DNA of 64,000 bases, from positions 17,709,355 through 17,773,354 of the forward strand of contig NC_054867.1 in assembly GCF_018320785.1 (NCBI RefSeq), read 5' to 3'. Origin of the DNA: Cheilinus undulatus. Its lineage: Eukaryota > Chordata > Actinopteri > Labriformes > Labridae. The notes under the pieces were generated by a model. That model made no database searches. It had not been told where the DNA came from and worked only from the letters and a program-made list of their open reading frames with translations. The position numbers were made by a program, and so were the translations under genes. Below, in pieces: positions 1 through 15,277 of the stretch. Positions within the stretch are counted from its first letter, which is position 1, and the number at the start of each line of letters is the position of its first letter.

Positions 1-1113
1 CCTGCCAACACTACTATTTTTTCTGGGTTTCTCTTGCATCTTTAGGCTACCTCCTGCCCCTCTTCTGTTTTGAAACTTTTATAAATAGGCCCTTATATAA
101 TCAGGCTTATTTATTTACATATTTTTTTATGTTTGTCTGAAGATGCCAAAGTTGCCAGATTGTGTTTGAACCACTTAAGAAACAAAAATCCACAGCCTAA
201 TTCAACTTCAAGCCCTATGTCCCCACGACCTGCCAACCCAAAACCTGTATCAAGGGCTGTGTACATGGCTACAGTCTGCACAAGTAGAAAGTAGGGTTGA
301 GAGTTGCAAGGGGGAGCGAGTAAGTTGAAAGTATTAGGACAGGACAGCGCTCTGTTTTCATATTTGCCCAAACTTCTGTCTGTACAGTGCCTTCAAAAAG
401 TGTTCACTCCCCTTGGATGTTTTACCCTTTTATTGATTTTATAAATCCATCTTGCTCAATAGAACTTGGCTTTGGCATAAATAATCTCTTTAATGTCAAA
501 TTTTTACAGGGAGAGAGATGATAAACACAGACTTTCAATATTTTCAACACAGCTAAAGTATAACATGTATCCTCATATGTGGAAGTGATGGATGAAATCC
601 TTTAGTTTTCCAACCCTTACTTTAATATTAAAATCGGGCTATTTAAAATCAAAGAAGAAAATATTTTCTTTTTTTTTTGCATGGACATCATTACACAGTG
701 AATGATGGCATTGTGAAAACTAATTTGGGAGGTGATAACCACACATTTAGGCTATCATTTAAATGAAATAATTGTTTTTTGGTTTTTCTTTCACAAAAGG
801 TACACATTTTTTGACTGATGGGCTGAGCGCATAAAAATACTACTGAATGCAGGAAATGAAGACTTCAAATTTCCTGAGGGAAGATCCCAAGACTCCCCTC
901 TCAAAGAAATGTATGTTTCCCTCACCAAGACTGAAGCTAAAGTTAAAGATACACCTGTAGGACTAAAGATAATAGCTCCAATGAAACATGTATGGCATCG
1001 AAGCAACTCTTGGTATCATTTCAAACCCCCCTCCCCAAATCTGCTAATTTAAAACTACATGATAACAGGTTTGTTTCCAGAGGACCACAACATAACTGAA
1101 TGTTTGTATGCAG
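1..1113. other. Presumed ntn4 intron, no exon recognised
   Basis: This stretch lies upstream of the first netrin-4 exon I can support and is presumably intronic. I found no laminin-EGF-like exon in it. From about 384 it carries a transposon-end sequence (separate entry); the rest is AT-rich with no recognisable gene. Confidence 0.5.
384..620 (+). mobile_element. Tc1-like element end (solo terminal region)
   Basis: From about 385 the sequence reads CAGTGCCTTCAAAAAGTGTT, then a TTGGATGTTTTACCC stretch and a TTTTATTGATTTTATAAAT stretch. This is the same terminal region as both ends of the 1.25-kb element at 26589-27836. I see no matching opposite end nearby, so it is a truncated copy. Its right limit is approximate. 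Confidence 0.6.
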
Positions 1114-1769
1114 GGAAGTGTAGCTGTAAGGACAAAAAGCTGAGAAGTGCATCGGACCTCTGTAAGATCAAACATGATTATGGTGAGTGATAAAAATGCC
1201 ATTTGCTTACTAAAACGTTTTGATAAACTGGTATCTACACATTTTCTGATTCTCTAGTAAATCTTCTGTTTAACTGTGTGGCCGTTGACAGTGATCAAGG
1301 CCAGGGTGCTGACTGCTTACGACAAAGGCAGCCATGCAGAAGTGCAGGTCAAAGTCCGCAAAGTCCTTCAATCAGGCAAAGTGGCACTCAACCTCGAGAC
1401 CATCAGCATCTATCCTCTATCCTGGACCAGCCGGGGCTGCACCTGTCCAATTCTAAACCCAGGTAAACCAGATCGAAAAAGATCAAGAAAGGGAATTTGT
1501 AATAGTTACAGGGCGATGCTCAATTACAAGCTGTGAGATGAGTTTAAAGTGACCAAACAATGACTCAGTGTTACAAAACAACATCTAAAATCAGACGTTT
1601 TCTTTGATTAACTGATGAACCCTCTTCACTAGGTATGGAGTACCTGCTGGCAGGTCCAGTTGAGGAGGGGACAGGCCGTCTGCTGGTCACCATGCAGAGT
1701 ATGGCAGTGCCATGGACACCCAGTCTCGGTCTGCTTCTGTCAGAGGGCCTGAGGAACGGATGTCCATGA
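1114..1769 (+). CDS. ntn4: Netrin-4, last three coding exons (NTR domain)
   Basis: 3' part of a secreted laminin-related basement-membrane protein that modulates laminin networks, axon guidance and angiogenesis. Three exons splice in frame: 1114-1182, 1292-1462 and 1633-1769, with AG acceptors (cag, cag, tag) and GT donors (gtgagt, gtaaac). They give about 124 residues ending in TGA at 1767-1769. The product has the six cysteines of an NTR module: a CSC pair and an LC in the first exon, a GCTC pair in the second and NGC near the C-terminus. The segments TAYDKGSHAEVQV and SWTSRGCTCPILNPG are the netrin-4 signature, unlike netrin-1/3, whose C-terminus is very basic. The N-terminal laminin VI and EGF exons lie outside the window to the left. 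The gene converges on chchd4. The family call is firm; whether it is the single ortholog or a duplicate cannot be told here. Confidence 0.92.
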
Positions 1770-1960
1770 CCTTTACCATTCTGAGATGAAAGTGACCATT
1801 CAAGGGATTTTATAATGAAATGTACAAGTGAGGGGAGAATTCAGAAAATGGACTGAAATGCACTTGAAAACAACATGCTGTGATGATGGGAAAATGATCC
1901 ACGAATTAAACTTATGTTCACAGGAATCATTTTCTCCTGGTCTGAGGATGTACGACACAA

Positions 1961-1966
1961 AATAAA
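1961..1966 (+). promoter_or_regulatory. Poly(A) signal of ntn4
   Basis: A canonical AATAAA lies about 190 bases after the ntn4 stop codon, the first one on the + strand in this 3' flank. It implies a short 3'UTR. Confidence 0.6.
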
Positions 1967-1969
1967 AAC

Positions 1970-3158
1970 ATGACTGAGTGGTCATATTGAATTAGATGTT
2001 TGCAAGTGTGTTGTTAAAGGCATATACAATGCTATTTAATATATGTGCACATAGTTCTGTATGATATAAAACACCTGAATTTTGAGGAATGTTAAGCTGA
2101 ACATATCTCACAAAGTTCGTTTTTTTTTTTCACAGTAATGTACACTCAGGAAAGACTTTCAGGTTGATCCGTCTCAGTCAGTCCGTTGTTCTTGTTGATT
2201 TTTTCTTACTCAAGTCAACATGAATCTAAAGAAAAGTCACTTACATACAAAGGTGTTGAGTTTGTTTTTACTTTAGCAGGACAAAAAGAAACTGTTGAAA
2301 TTTCCAATGATCATTTTAATTTGCACATTTGACCAGAAACTAAAACATTAAGTCTTTTAAGGCCTGAATGACATTGTTGAGCGACCAGATTCTTACTGGA
2401 GACTCTTGACAGTGTTAAGACAACAAAACCAAACCAAACCTCTCTGGGCCAGAAATGGTGTCTGTCCTGAAACATATCCATTGTCCATTTGACAGTAGAT
2501 GTAATTTGAGATTGAGGATTTTACCATAAATCAACAAACAATGGTGTATACATCGTTATGACGTGTAATGTTTGGAAGCTGAAATAGTCTGCTTGTTTCT
2601 TTACAAGTATTTGAGTTTTGGTCCCTTAAGTGATGGTGAGCAAAGGGAGAAATAAATGTTAACCAAAGGAATACTCCTTAGATGAACTGAGCATTAGTCT
2701 GAAAAGTGAATCAGGTGATTACCTTGTAGTTTTCCATCTCACATATATAATCTTTTATAATCATTAGTGCAAGTGGCATTCTTGACCCGTGAATCAAACA
2801 AGACACGATAAATGCTAACAAGGCTCTTCTGATTGACATGAAAACAAACAGCAGTCATTTCCTATTGCATATAGAATAATTTTATCGGCTAGAGTCCCTG
2901 CAACAGCATTATTAAATCATAATATTAAATGATTTGAGAGCTTAGACAAAAAAGTAGCCTTCAATTTTATACATGTGTGGGTCTTTTCTCTGTATATATG
3001 GAGTCCATCTCAGACAGCCTGCAAATATGCATCAGTGTCAGTTAGGAAGTTTGTAGGCTTCAAGAGGAAGAGAGACCAACCAGAGTTCCTTATGGAGTCT
3101 TTTATGCAGGCAGTGCTTTCACACAGAGGGCAGGAGGCTGGATGAAACCAGACTGCTC
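1970..3158. other. Intergenic space between convergent ntn4 and chchd4
   Basis: About 1.2 kb of AT-rich DNA between two converging 3' ends. The right part must hold the chchd4 3'UTR. No canonical AATAAA for the - strand was seen, only weaker variants such as the complement of TTTAAT near 2316. No other gene or repeat was recognised. Confidence 0.5.
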
Positions 3159-4138
3159 TTAGCTGGCAGTCTGGTTGTCTGTAGGTGATGTGTTGTCAGG
3201 AACTGGGGTAGAGTCAGTTTCAGAGGCAGACCCTGGACTGGACTCTGCCTGTGAGGAGCCCTCTCTTTCTTCCTCCTGAGGATAGAGCTCAGGGTACCTC
3301 TGCATGCACTCTTGCATGTTACGGAAGTGGTCAATGCACTCTGAGCCTTTCACCTCTTCTTTGCTGTAGTGGAAGCAGGAAAAAGCTTCCTTGAACTGAG
3401 TGCCACAAGGTCCGCTGGCCATGCCACCCAGGCATGGGCAGTTCCAGTTGATGTCTCCATTTGGCAGGATCAGGCCTTAAGACACAGGAAACGAGGCAGG
3501 AGCAGGTTAAGGGTTAAACCATGTGAAGGTAAGAAGCGTTTGAAAGCGGCAGAAATGATCAACTGACTTACCCTGTTCCTCATAAGGATCATTGGGGTCT
3601 TCAGCAATAAGCTCGGCATTGCTAGGTGTGGCATGGTCTTCTTTGGTGACAAAGATGATCCGATCTTTCCCTTAAGTCACAAATGAAACCATCATTTCAT
3701 GCAGAACGCCAGGTGTCAACAATGTATATGGAACCACTCACTTCTAAGACAGATACAAATTAAAATGGCAGCTGTATTAGATGGCCACAGCTATAACCCG
3801 TAAGGACGCAATGTGCCAAACATCTCTGACCTGATTTAGCCTCCACAGTACTGTAGTTTCATATCCCTCACAGAACTAGCCGTGTGACAGCTGCAACATT
3901 ACAGCCGCTATCTCCGTACAACACAATATATACATAAGCTTTATAATAAGCTTTCAGTACAATCAATTTGTTTAGGCAAAGCCTGTACCTAACCTTCTGT
4001 ACATCATGTCATGAAAAGTTGGACTGTCTCTGGGAAGTTAGCCTAGCATGGTAGCTCGCTGGATGACATTGCTCAGCCACAGAGTTAAAATATTTAAAAT
4101 TAAAACAGAAAAATACCTTCTTGTCTGCAGTACGACAT
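3159..4138 (-). CDS. chchd4: CHCHD4/Mia40 intermembrane-space oxidoreductase
   Basis: Import receptor and disulfide-introducing oxidoreductase of the mitochondrial intermembrane space (MIA pathway), re-oxidised by GFER/ALR. Three coding exons on the - strand: 4117-4138 (MSYCRQE plus a split Gly), 3572-3670 and 3159-3475. Donors read gtattt and gtaagt, and both acceptors end in taag. The total is 438 nt, 145 residues, close to the usual vertebrate length. The redox CPC motif falls at residues 53-55. The twin CX9C helices are C64/C74 and C87/C97. The C-terminus is an acidic, Ser/Thr/Pro-rich tail. There is no N-terminal presequence, as expected for the vertebrate form, which is trapped in the intermembrane space by folding. 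The start is fixed by the conserved MSYCRQEG and the split first exon. Teleosts often keep two chchd4 copies; which one this is cannot be decided here. Confidence 0.95.
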
Positions 4139-4300
4139 GTCTGCCCGTGTTTTTCAGTCGTGCCGCGTCCTCCGTGACAAAAATGACAAGCTTGGAACAA
4201 AACACTGAAGAACTGCGGGGATTTCATTTGACAAGCTCACCGGCATCCAGCGGCTTCGTTACCCCCATCTGACCTGGGTCCACATGCAGGCGCACGAATA

Positions 4301-4308
4301 TGACGTCA
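4301..4308. promoter_or_regulatory. Consensus CRE upstream of chchd4
   Basis: A full palindromic TGACGTCA, the CREB/ATF site, lies about 163 bases upstream of the chchd4 start codon, a normal distance for a proximal promoter element. The flanking DNA is relatively CpG-containing compared with the AT-rich surroundings. Confidence 0.55.
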
Positions 4309-4918
4309 CAGATTTCCTGACTGAAAATTTAACACAGAAAAATATTTACAAGATCTTTAATTCAATACAATACGTTATAATACACGTCTTTGCAATTTAC
4401 TGAGGGGTATGCTTTACAGTTTTTATATTAAATGTTTTGCCAACTTTGCACTAAAGATATACAGGAAAATTAAAGCCATCAAAAAATTAACGTTTTGGAG
4501 CGGCCTAGGCAAAGTCCGAACTGAAATCCCATTAAAATGCTGTGGCATGACCTTGAGTAGGTTGTCCATGCTTGAAACCCCTTAAATATGCTTTAATTTG
4601 AATAATTCTGTAGAGAAGAGTGGTCCAAATTTCTTTCACAGAGATGTGAAGGACTCAGTGACTGCAAACGTCTGCCTGCAGTTGATACCACCAAGAATGG
4701 CATAACCAGTTTATGGATTAAAAAATATATATACTTTATTTTTTCAAGAGTGCAAGGTCTAACCAAGAGAGTAATATAAGAAAACATCAAAAAGGACAAA
4801 AATTTTGACAATAAAAAGAATGAAAGAAAAAGAAGGGGTAAACAAAGAGAGCCTCTAAATTCAATGCCAAATTGGAACCTCAGCCAAAAATATAAGCATA
4901 TTTCACAGGTACAGAAAC

Positions 4919-4986
4919 GATATACATATATATATATGCTTATGTATATACATTATATATACATATAAACATACATACATAGACAC
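4919..4986. repeat. TA/CATA simple repeat
   Basis: Imperfect alternation of TATA, CATA and ACAT units over about 68 bases; low-complexity microsatellite-like DNA. Confidence 0.7.
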
Positions 4987-5858
4987 ACATTTATGAAGTA
5001 TGGCTACTCTAGACTGTGATTATGATGATAAAACCACGTGGTTCACAATGTCACCAAGTGTCATATATAAAAGGTTGGGTATTCCTGCACATCTTCTGTA
5101 AGTTTCCAATAGGTGTCTTCAGTTTGCTTCTACCTATTGACCGAAGTGCACATGTTTTTAAGGCTTCAGAAAATGATTAGCTTTCCAGGCTTTTTGAAAA
5201 CAAACTCTCTGTAAATTCAAAAACATCTAACCAAAATTTTTTCAGAAAATTGCATGGATAAAACATTTTAAAAATTGCATGGATTTCACAGCTTTTTCTC
5301 CAGCAGTGAGTGTTTGTACATCCTGATTAAAGTTATTAGGCTTAGGAAACAATTATTTTTTTTCTACATATAGGGCTAGGCTAATAAATGAAACAATCAT
5401 TAAAAAAAAAATAGGATTACAAAATTAAATTAATATTGCATACACCCATGATATCTGTGTTTAATATTAAAATCTGTCTGATGATCTGAAACATTTAAGT
5501 GTGACAAATGCAAAAATAAAGAAAGAGAGAGAGATGGATCAGGTCACAGACTGTAGATCTCAGACGTCCTTTCTTACAGACCACAACTGTGAGACACTGC
5601 ATCTGTCAGAACACAAATACACACTAAGACTCTCAAAATAAAATAAGATTATACTTTCAGTCAGATTAATATAAGGATTAAGGTGAGGGTTAGGATACTA
5701 AAAGTTAAAATTCTAAAACCTGACCTGCAAAACCCAGTTACAGAACGTTAAATAAAGCCGGGTTAACAATCTGCTTACAGAATAAAAGCCTGTCCTTCTT
5801 GAAAACATACTTATGTAGCAAATGTAGCCTATGTAGCTCCGTTAGCTGGGCGAGCTAC

Positions 5859-5960
5859 ATACAGGACCTATAAAAAGTATTCATCCTCTTGGATGTTGAC
5901 AACAAAAATTCTGAGATCAATTATGAATGAAATTTAAATCATTTGACAGTCCTGATGAAA
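5859..5960 (+). mobile_element. Tc1-like terminal fragment
   Basis: Begins GGACCTATAAAAAGTATTCA followed by TCTTGGATGTTGAC, matching the terminal region of the element at 26589-27836. Only one end is visible and the copy is truncated. Confidence 0.5.
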
Positions 5961-6972
5961 ATACTCACTTTTGGTGACATATTCATGACAATTCATGGTT
6001 CAGTAAATCTATAGGGATCTACCTAACTATTTTGTTGCAACTTTGTTCACTTTCCCCCCCTTTATTTACATTCAAATTCTTTGCCTAATCATCAAAATGG
6101 ACTTTAATGTAATGCACACCTTTAACAATTGTATCCTGAGGCCCCTTGCACACTTTTCACAATCTTTTCGCAGTTGTGATGTCAGGCTGTATGTCTTAAT
6201 TGCATAAAAGACTTTTTTGAATACTATATCAAGTTACTTTGAACCTCTGTTACTTTGAAAGCAGAAATGTAAAACCTAGGGATGTATGATATTACATTTT
6301 TGCCGATATCTGATATGCTGATTTTTACAAATTAAATTTAGCCAAAGCAGATATCGATTTTTAAATGTAGTTTAAACTTTAAACCTAAAACTTCAGTGCT
6401 TAAAACACGCACCTTAAAGTTTGAGGATGGACACATTTACAAAGTTGAGTCTGTAAAAAACACATTAAAGTGTTGGAAAATAATGAGGAAATTGAAAAAG
6501 ACAGTTTGGATTGTTTCCTCCAGTAGACAACATTTGTCCTCATTTTGATACCGTTGACCCTTTTGTATCAGCCTTTCTTGCACCATGTCCTCCAACGGGA
6601 CCCAAGCTGAGTGGAAAGTTCAGGGTGCTGCTTAACATTTTGGGTCAGACTGGTAAGAAATGCCTGTTTTGCTGGATTCAGAACAACAGCAAGGTTGCCG
6701 CTGTTTAAAATACACTTCCTGCGATAGTCTTGCCATTTTCTTAGTGTTTGAGACAGATTAAAACAGCATGAAGCATGGACAGTCCAGCTACGGATGCAGT
6801 GTGAGCAGCAAAGCATCATTTTGTTACAAAATCTCCTCAGGATGGAGTGTTTCTCTGGGAATAGGACTGAACACTAGTGCTGGTTTTGTGTTTTTTAGCT
6901 GCACAGAAGATTTTGTTTGATGCTCAGAAGCTCTTGAAACTGAATTATCTCTTGTTCCAGAAAGTTGCAGTT

Positions 6973-7300
6973 TTCTAACTTTGCAAAGCAGATGGATACG
7001 CCCGTTTCTGTGTTTCTCACTGGCAAATCCATCTTGCAAAGCTCCCGTCTGAACCGTTTGGGCCCGGTAAGAAAGTGACAGGACCAATCAGCGACGAGGG
7101 GCAGTACTTTTGGGCACGGCGGAGTCGTGAGGTAAGCAAGCAGCAACAAGTGGCCGGTGCAGATATGGCGGGAAGACATTAGCATGGATGATGCTACTAA
7201 AGCATCAGTTTTGTCAGAACTTGACATTTCTCTGTTAAAAGAAGAGCAAAGAACAGCATCGGGTTGTTTTCTTTTAAAAAATGACAAAAGTCATGTCTAC
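6973..7300 (-). mobile_element. RecQ-fragment TIR repeat, copy A (truncated)
   Basis: Starts with the right-hand terminus of the family (CTAACTTTGCAAAGCAGATGG), then the CCAAT-containing segment ACCAATCAGCGACGAGG, then the family's coding-like part, read on the + strand, at about 7173-7297. From 7173 the frame gives EDISMDD, SELDISLLKEEQRTA and GCFLLKNDKS. A one-base frame shift separates this from the ATG at 7167. The other terminus is missing. Confidence 0.7.
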
Positions 7301-10080
7301 CACAGGCACACCATGCAGTGAGGCAACTGCTTGATGGTGTGATATTAATGATCAGCTCAGTAAGAGAGCAGGGTTCATTTGACCAGGAAGTTGCCAAAAC
7401 TGTTTCAGGAATGGATTGACAATTAACTGTCCCTGAAAATTATTCTGCATTTTAAGGTTAGGGTCTTCCTTCCTACTTCCATGCTCTGATATATTTGTAA
7501 TTCTTTGTGGGGCCTTGATGTAACCTATAATTTGGATTTGTGTAAGTTGGTTGCTGTGAGTGTTGCATTTGTATGCACACTTTACACAAATCCTCCCCTC
7601 TTATATGACAAGTTTATTATTACCTGTCATTGAGTGACCCCTAGTGGAGGCACTGCTGGCATGCTTACTGCTGCAGATTTGTTTCATTTAGGGATGGAAA
7701 AAGTACATCACCACTGTTCTAAAGTAAAAGTACAGTAAATCTGGTTAAAAATCAATTAAACAAAAGTAAAACCAGTGGTCTATAAACCTACTCAAGTAAA
7801 AATAAAAAGTATCTAATTCAAAGTTTACTTTTAGTAATGTGTTGTTATGAGGGCTAAACGGTTTGGGAAAAATATTATTCTTCCAGTGTTGCATTGCAAT
7901 CTGACATGCTACTATTTTTGAAGTTCCTCATTTTATGTGTTTTTCAAGGAACACGAGCAATAAATTATTCTCTCTTATAACCAACACAAAACTAGATAAA
8001 TTAAACAAAAACTGTGAACCAGGCATACATGTTTGGACAGGGGTGCCAATCTCAATCACAGCAGGGGCCAGATTCTGGATTCAGGACTAACCTGAGGGCC
8101 AATCAGGGTCACCTTTGTTACCAGAAACTGTCAACCTCATTTCACTAGTAATAACACATGAAAAAAAAAGGAAAACTTAGGACAGATGATAAATGATTTC
8201 AAAATTTAAAAAGGAAAAAAAAATCAGTTTAAAGGCTCACAATCTGAAAAAAGTAAATTTATAAGTCCAAAAAGGTCAAAATATGAAATTGAAATGTTAA
8301 AATTGTGTTTTTTAAAGGCAAATATAAAGAAAGTCAAAATCATGAGTTTCAAAGGTCAACATATGAAATAAAATTTGTGTCACGAAATTAAAAGTCAAAA
8401 TATGATTCAGATTTTTAAATTGTGAGTCTAAAAGGTCAAACTATGGGATTATGAAGTCAAAGTCTGGAGTTGAAAATATGAGATAAAATATAAAATAATT
8501 GGTTAAAAAGGTCAAATTATGATTTAAAATTTAGAATTATGAATCTTAAGGCTCAAAATAATATATGAGAAGTCAAGTTTATGAGTTAAAATGATCAAAG
8601 TACGAAATAAAAAGTCAAAATCCTAAGTTTGAGTCCTAATTGTGAGATGCAAAATTGAAAATGTGAAATTAAAAAAAAAAACAAATAATTTCTTTTCCCA
8701 CATCCCTGACTTCTTATCTAAATATTTTTACTCCTAACTTTCAGATTTTTTGATTTAACAAGGATATCTTAAATCATCAAGGATACGTTTACATTTTTAT
8801 ATTTGAGGAAATCTGCAGACCTCATACTGATGGGCCAGTTATAACAGAAATATGATATTATCTTGTGGGCCAGATTTAACTGTTCCACGGGCCGGATTTG
8901 GCCCCCGTGCCTTGAGTGTGACACCTCTGTGTTAGGATGACTTAACATGCTGCATGTATCAGTATGAATTACACATCCACATCTGCTTTGATCACAGTAG
9001 TAAATTTGCCGATTTGTTTAACTTAAAGCCCTTTAGCAATCATCATGAAAACTTAGGCTGAACAACTTCAAAATATCTAATTGTGATTATGTTGGTTCTT
9101 GCTGCATATGCAGTGGAAACTGTTTCCTGAAAGGGATGAGCATTTTTATGTCTTTCTCATGTTAAATAAGCAAACCGTTTGAATAAAACATAGTAATGAA
9201 AGAATTTTGTGTAAACTATTCTGGAAAAAATGGATGATTCAATGTTTGCAAGATGTGTAGAGCATCCACATCTCTGCTGCAAACAAATTTCATGAAACTT
9301 TTTTTTGATGCACACTGCTGAGCTAAGAAATACTGCAGCTTCTGTTATTTGAAAATTGCAGTTGGACATACAGTGATTTTATCAAAATATAGTTTGATTA
9401 CCCAGCCTTAGTAGCTACTGAGGAGCTGAACAGTAGAAATACTTTCCTTTTTGGCAATGACAACATGGGAACACAGATCTCCATCTCTATAATAAAGTAA
9501 AATAAAACAACTGTTTTTAGGATGTGATGTGGAATCATTCTCTTGCTATGTGCTACTGTGTAGTCAGCAGAATTGGAAGAAGTACAAAAAATACTGTACT
9601 CTAATAAAGGTGGTTTCTATGGTTACCACTTACTTAAGTAAAGGAAATAGACAATGAATAATAAGACAATGAGAATCAAAACACAATTGTGTTGGAAAAA
9701 CAAATCCTTTTTTTAATAACACATTTATGTCTGTTACATAAAGTAAAAACCAAAATGAAACCCCTTTCATCCCTATCAAACCCACCCTCATCCCAACCAT
9801 GTTGGCAGTATTGAGCAGTGATTCAGTCTGGGGAAAAAAAGAGAGCATGGCGACACAGACAGACCCAGAGACACTGGACAAACATTGTGCCCAGCATAAG
9901 ACCAGAGTGGATATAAACATAGTCCATCATTTAAAATATCAAAATAAATGTAAATAAAAACTGCCAACAGCTTGTCTGAGACCACCAGAAACCTTTAGAG
10001 ATACGAGCATATTCTATGGTTTCCTTTTACTCCCTCCAAATGTCCAGGCACAGTGCTCTCAACTTAGAAATAAGCACATG
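7301..10080. other. Intergenic, repeats only
   Basis: No gene seen. Two short pieces resemble a widespread fish repeat built on ACTCAAGTAAAA and AAAGTAC motifs, at about 7690-7830 and 9575-9650. The 8036-8935 element is listed separately. Confidence 0.5.
8036..8935. mobile_element. Terminally paired repeat with AT-rich degenerate tandem core
   Basis: The left end (GGGGTGCCAATCTCAATCAC, then GGGGCCAGATTCTGG) and the right end (GGGCCGGATTTGGCCCCCGT, then GAGTGTGACACC) are roughly inverted counterparts, as in a common fish interspersed repeat. Between about 8200 and 8690 is a degenerate array of short units built on AAGTCAAAATATGA and AATTGTGAGT, with irregular spacing. It has no coding capacity. 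Confidence 0.5.
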
Positions 10081-10096
10081 GTGGCGCTGCCTTATA

Positions 10097-11243
10097 GGTC
10101 GTTTCCACCAAGCAGTACGGCTCAGTTCAGTGTGGAACAGCACACAAATTTTTTTGCGTTTCCATAGAGCAAAAGTTGGAAAAGGTCCCAAAAAACCAAC
10201 CCGTACCATCCCACTTTTTGGCACCCTTCCACAGGGTACCAATCTCACCTATCTGTATCAAATAAGTGGAGCTACACACAACAATAGGGGGTTTTACCGA
10301 CGTCACGTCAGCATGCGACTCAGCTGCTCAACTCCAGGCTGCAAAACACAGAAGTCTGCGCTGTGAGGAGCGGGCAAAAACGGGAGAAAAATGAACCAAT
10401 ATCTGCTTAAATCAGGGATATCTGGACTCAACAGAGATCCACACGATCTCCTAGTCTGTGGACATTGAACTGGCTACAAATCAAGTTTCCTGACGTTCAT
10501 CTGGACCTAATTTTAAGTACACAAAGCAGAGCCCGAAGGCTCACATCAGCCTGGTCTGTCCGCAATGGATGTGAAATTAAATTAATGCTGAAGTTTTGTG
10601 AATATGAAGCCTTAGAACAGTTGATTCTATGTACTGTAACTAGTTATTAATCCATTTTCTACTTTAGGTAACCTGTGAAAACATTGCTCCATGGTTGTTG
10701 GACTTGTTTGTAAAACTTCGGGCTGCAGCCTATTTTAAAATGAGATCAGCGCATCCAGGCTTAATCTAGTTTAATTTCATCACCAGCTGAACTTTTACCT
10801 TATTTTTAATGTGGCCAGTTCTCACAGTACAGCTCTGAACTTTCATATTTTGTCGTATAACCTGTTATAGACTAGATATATTCACATACATACGGTTATG
10901 ATGCAAAATGTCTCTGTACACATATTCCATCAGCTGAGGCTCTGTACTGACAGCTGTTAACATTATTAAAATGTAGTTATTTTTTTAAAGCACTTTCAGC
11001 AGAAATAAAGCTGTTTAATGCTTACTCCCTACTGATTTCTGTCACTCATCCATTCTATAACTCTGCGGCTGGACCAGCTGACTCGCGCTGCATGTGACTT
11101 CACATTCATCCCCTTTATAGCCCGCCCACCAAATGAGAACACGGGTGTCTGTGGAAATGCAAACTATTTTGGGGTTTAACGTACCAAACCTTACCAAACC
11201 GTACTGAACCAAACCGTACCCCCTGATGGAAACACGGCTTTAG
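10097..11243. mobile_element. TIR DNA transposon, non-autonomous (GTTTCCA family), copy 1
   Basis: The left end GGTCGTTTCCACCAAGCAGT pairs with the right end, whose reverse complement reads GCCGTGTTTCCATCAGGGGG; both then run into GTACGG. The length is about 1.15 kb. A related, truncated copy at 44890-45620 shares the internal segment (for example GTGGAGCTACACAC, AACAATAGGGGGTT and CTCCAGGCTGCAAAACAC). No transposase frame was found; the superfamily was not determined. Confidence 0.65.
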
Positions 11244-11609
11244 TGTTCCTTGAACATGCTATAAGAACTATGTCTGAGGTAAGTCCAAGACAGCCCCTCA
11301 TATTTGTGTGCTTTTAAGCATTTTTCAGCTGATAAGACAGTCATTTGGGACATAGGCAGCCTGCAGATGGATAGGTTGTACATAATGGAGTAAAGAGACT
11401 GTAGAGAGACACAATACAATGGTTGAGCCTGGGAGTAACCAACAGTTTTGTCAGCATTCACATGCTGGAGGTGATAGGTGGAAAACAAAGGTGGCAGTCG
11501 TTCCAGCTGCAAAACATACTGATTGTGCGAATTGCGAAAAATCCAAAATTAAAAAACAAAAACGTGGGATGGATGAATTGTGTCTGATGTGTCAGAAGGT
11601 ATTTACTCC
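11244..11609 (-). other. Likely sec61a1 3'UTR
   Basis: About 365 bases between the sec61a1 stop codon and the transposon on its downstream side. No AATAAA for the - strand was seen here; the first plausible signal is ATTAAA (complement of 11014-11019), inside the transposon. Confidence 0.4.
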
Positions 11610-15136
<3,527 letters not shown>

Positions 15137-15245
15137 GGTGTCCCTAGGCCGACTCCTGCCGAGTTACTGGTACCAGTTTGAGAGCTCCGTGGAGTCAGTG
15201 TGGCTCCATCCAGCCGCCCCGTCAGAAAAGAGAGAGCTGTAGAGA

Positions 15246-15277
15246 CACGTCACCAGACAAGCCGCTATCACACGTCA
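15246..15277 (-). promoter_or_regulatory. Pair of UPRE-like sites upstream of sec61a1
   Basis: Two copies of CACGTCA (15246-15252 and 15271-15277), which read TGACGTG followed by T on the sec61a1 strand, start 25 bases apart and lie about 110-140 bases upstream of the start codon. TGACGTGG/A is the unfolded-protein-response element bound by XBP1s/ATF6. The last base deviates in both. Function is inferred. Confidence 0.45.

Larger units (their letters stand above)
4309..6972. other. Intergenic, AT-rich, no gene seen
   Basis: Gene-free stretch between chchd4 and the next repeat. It contains a TA/CA simple repeat near 4919-4986, a short Tc1-like terminal piece at 5859-5960 and, near 6290-6370, a degenerate GATATC-rich stretch that also looks repetitive. 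Open frames here are short and show no domain. Confidence 0.5.

Noticed and set aside
791-1006. Possible additional ntn4 exon
   Set aside because: Open frame is on the opposite strand and the + strand shows no EGF-like cysteine pattern or splice sites.
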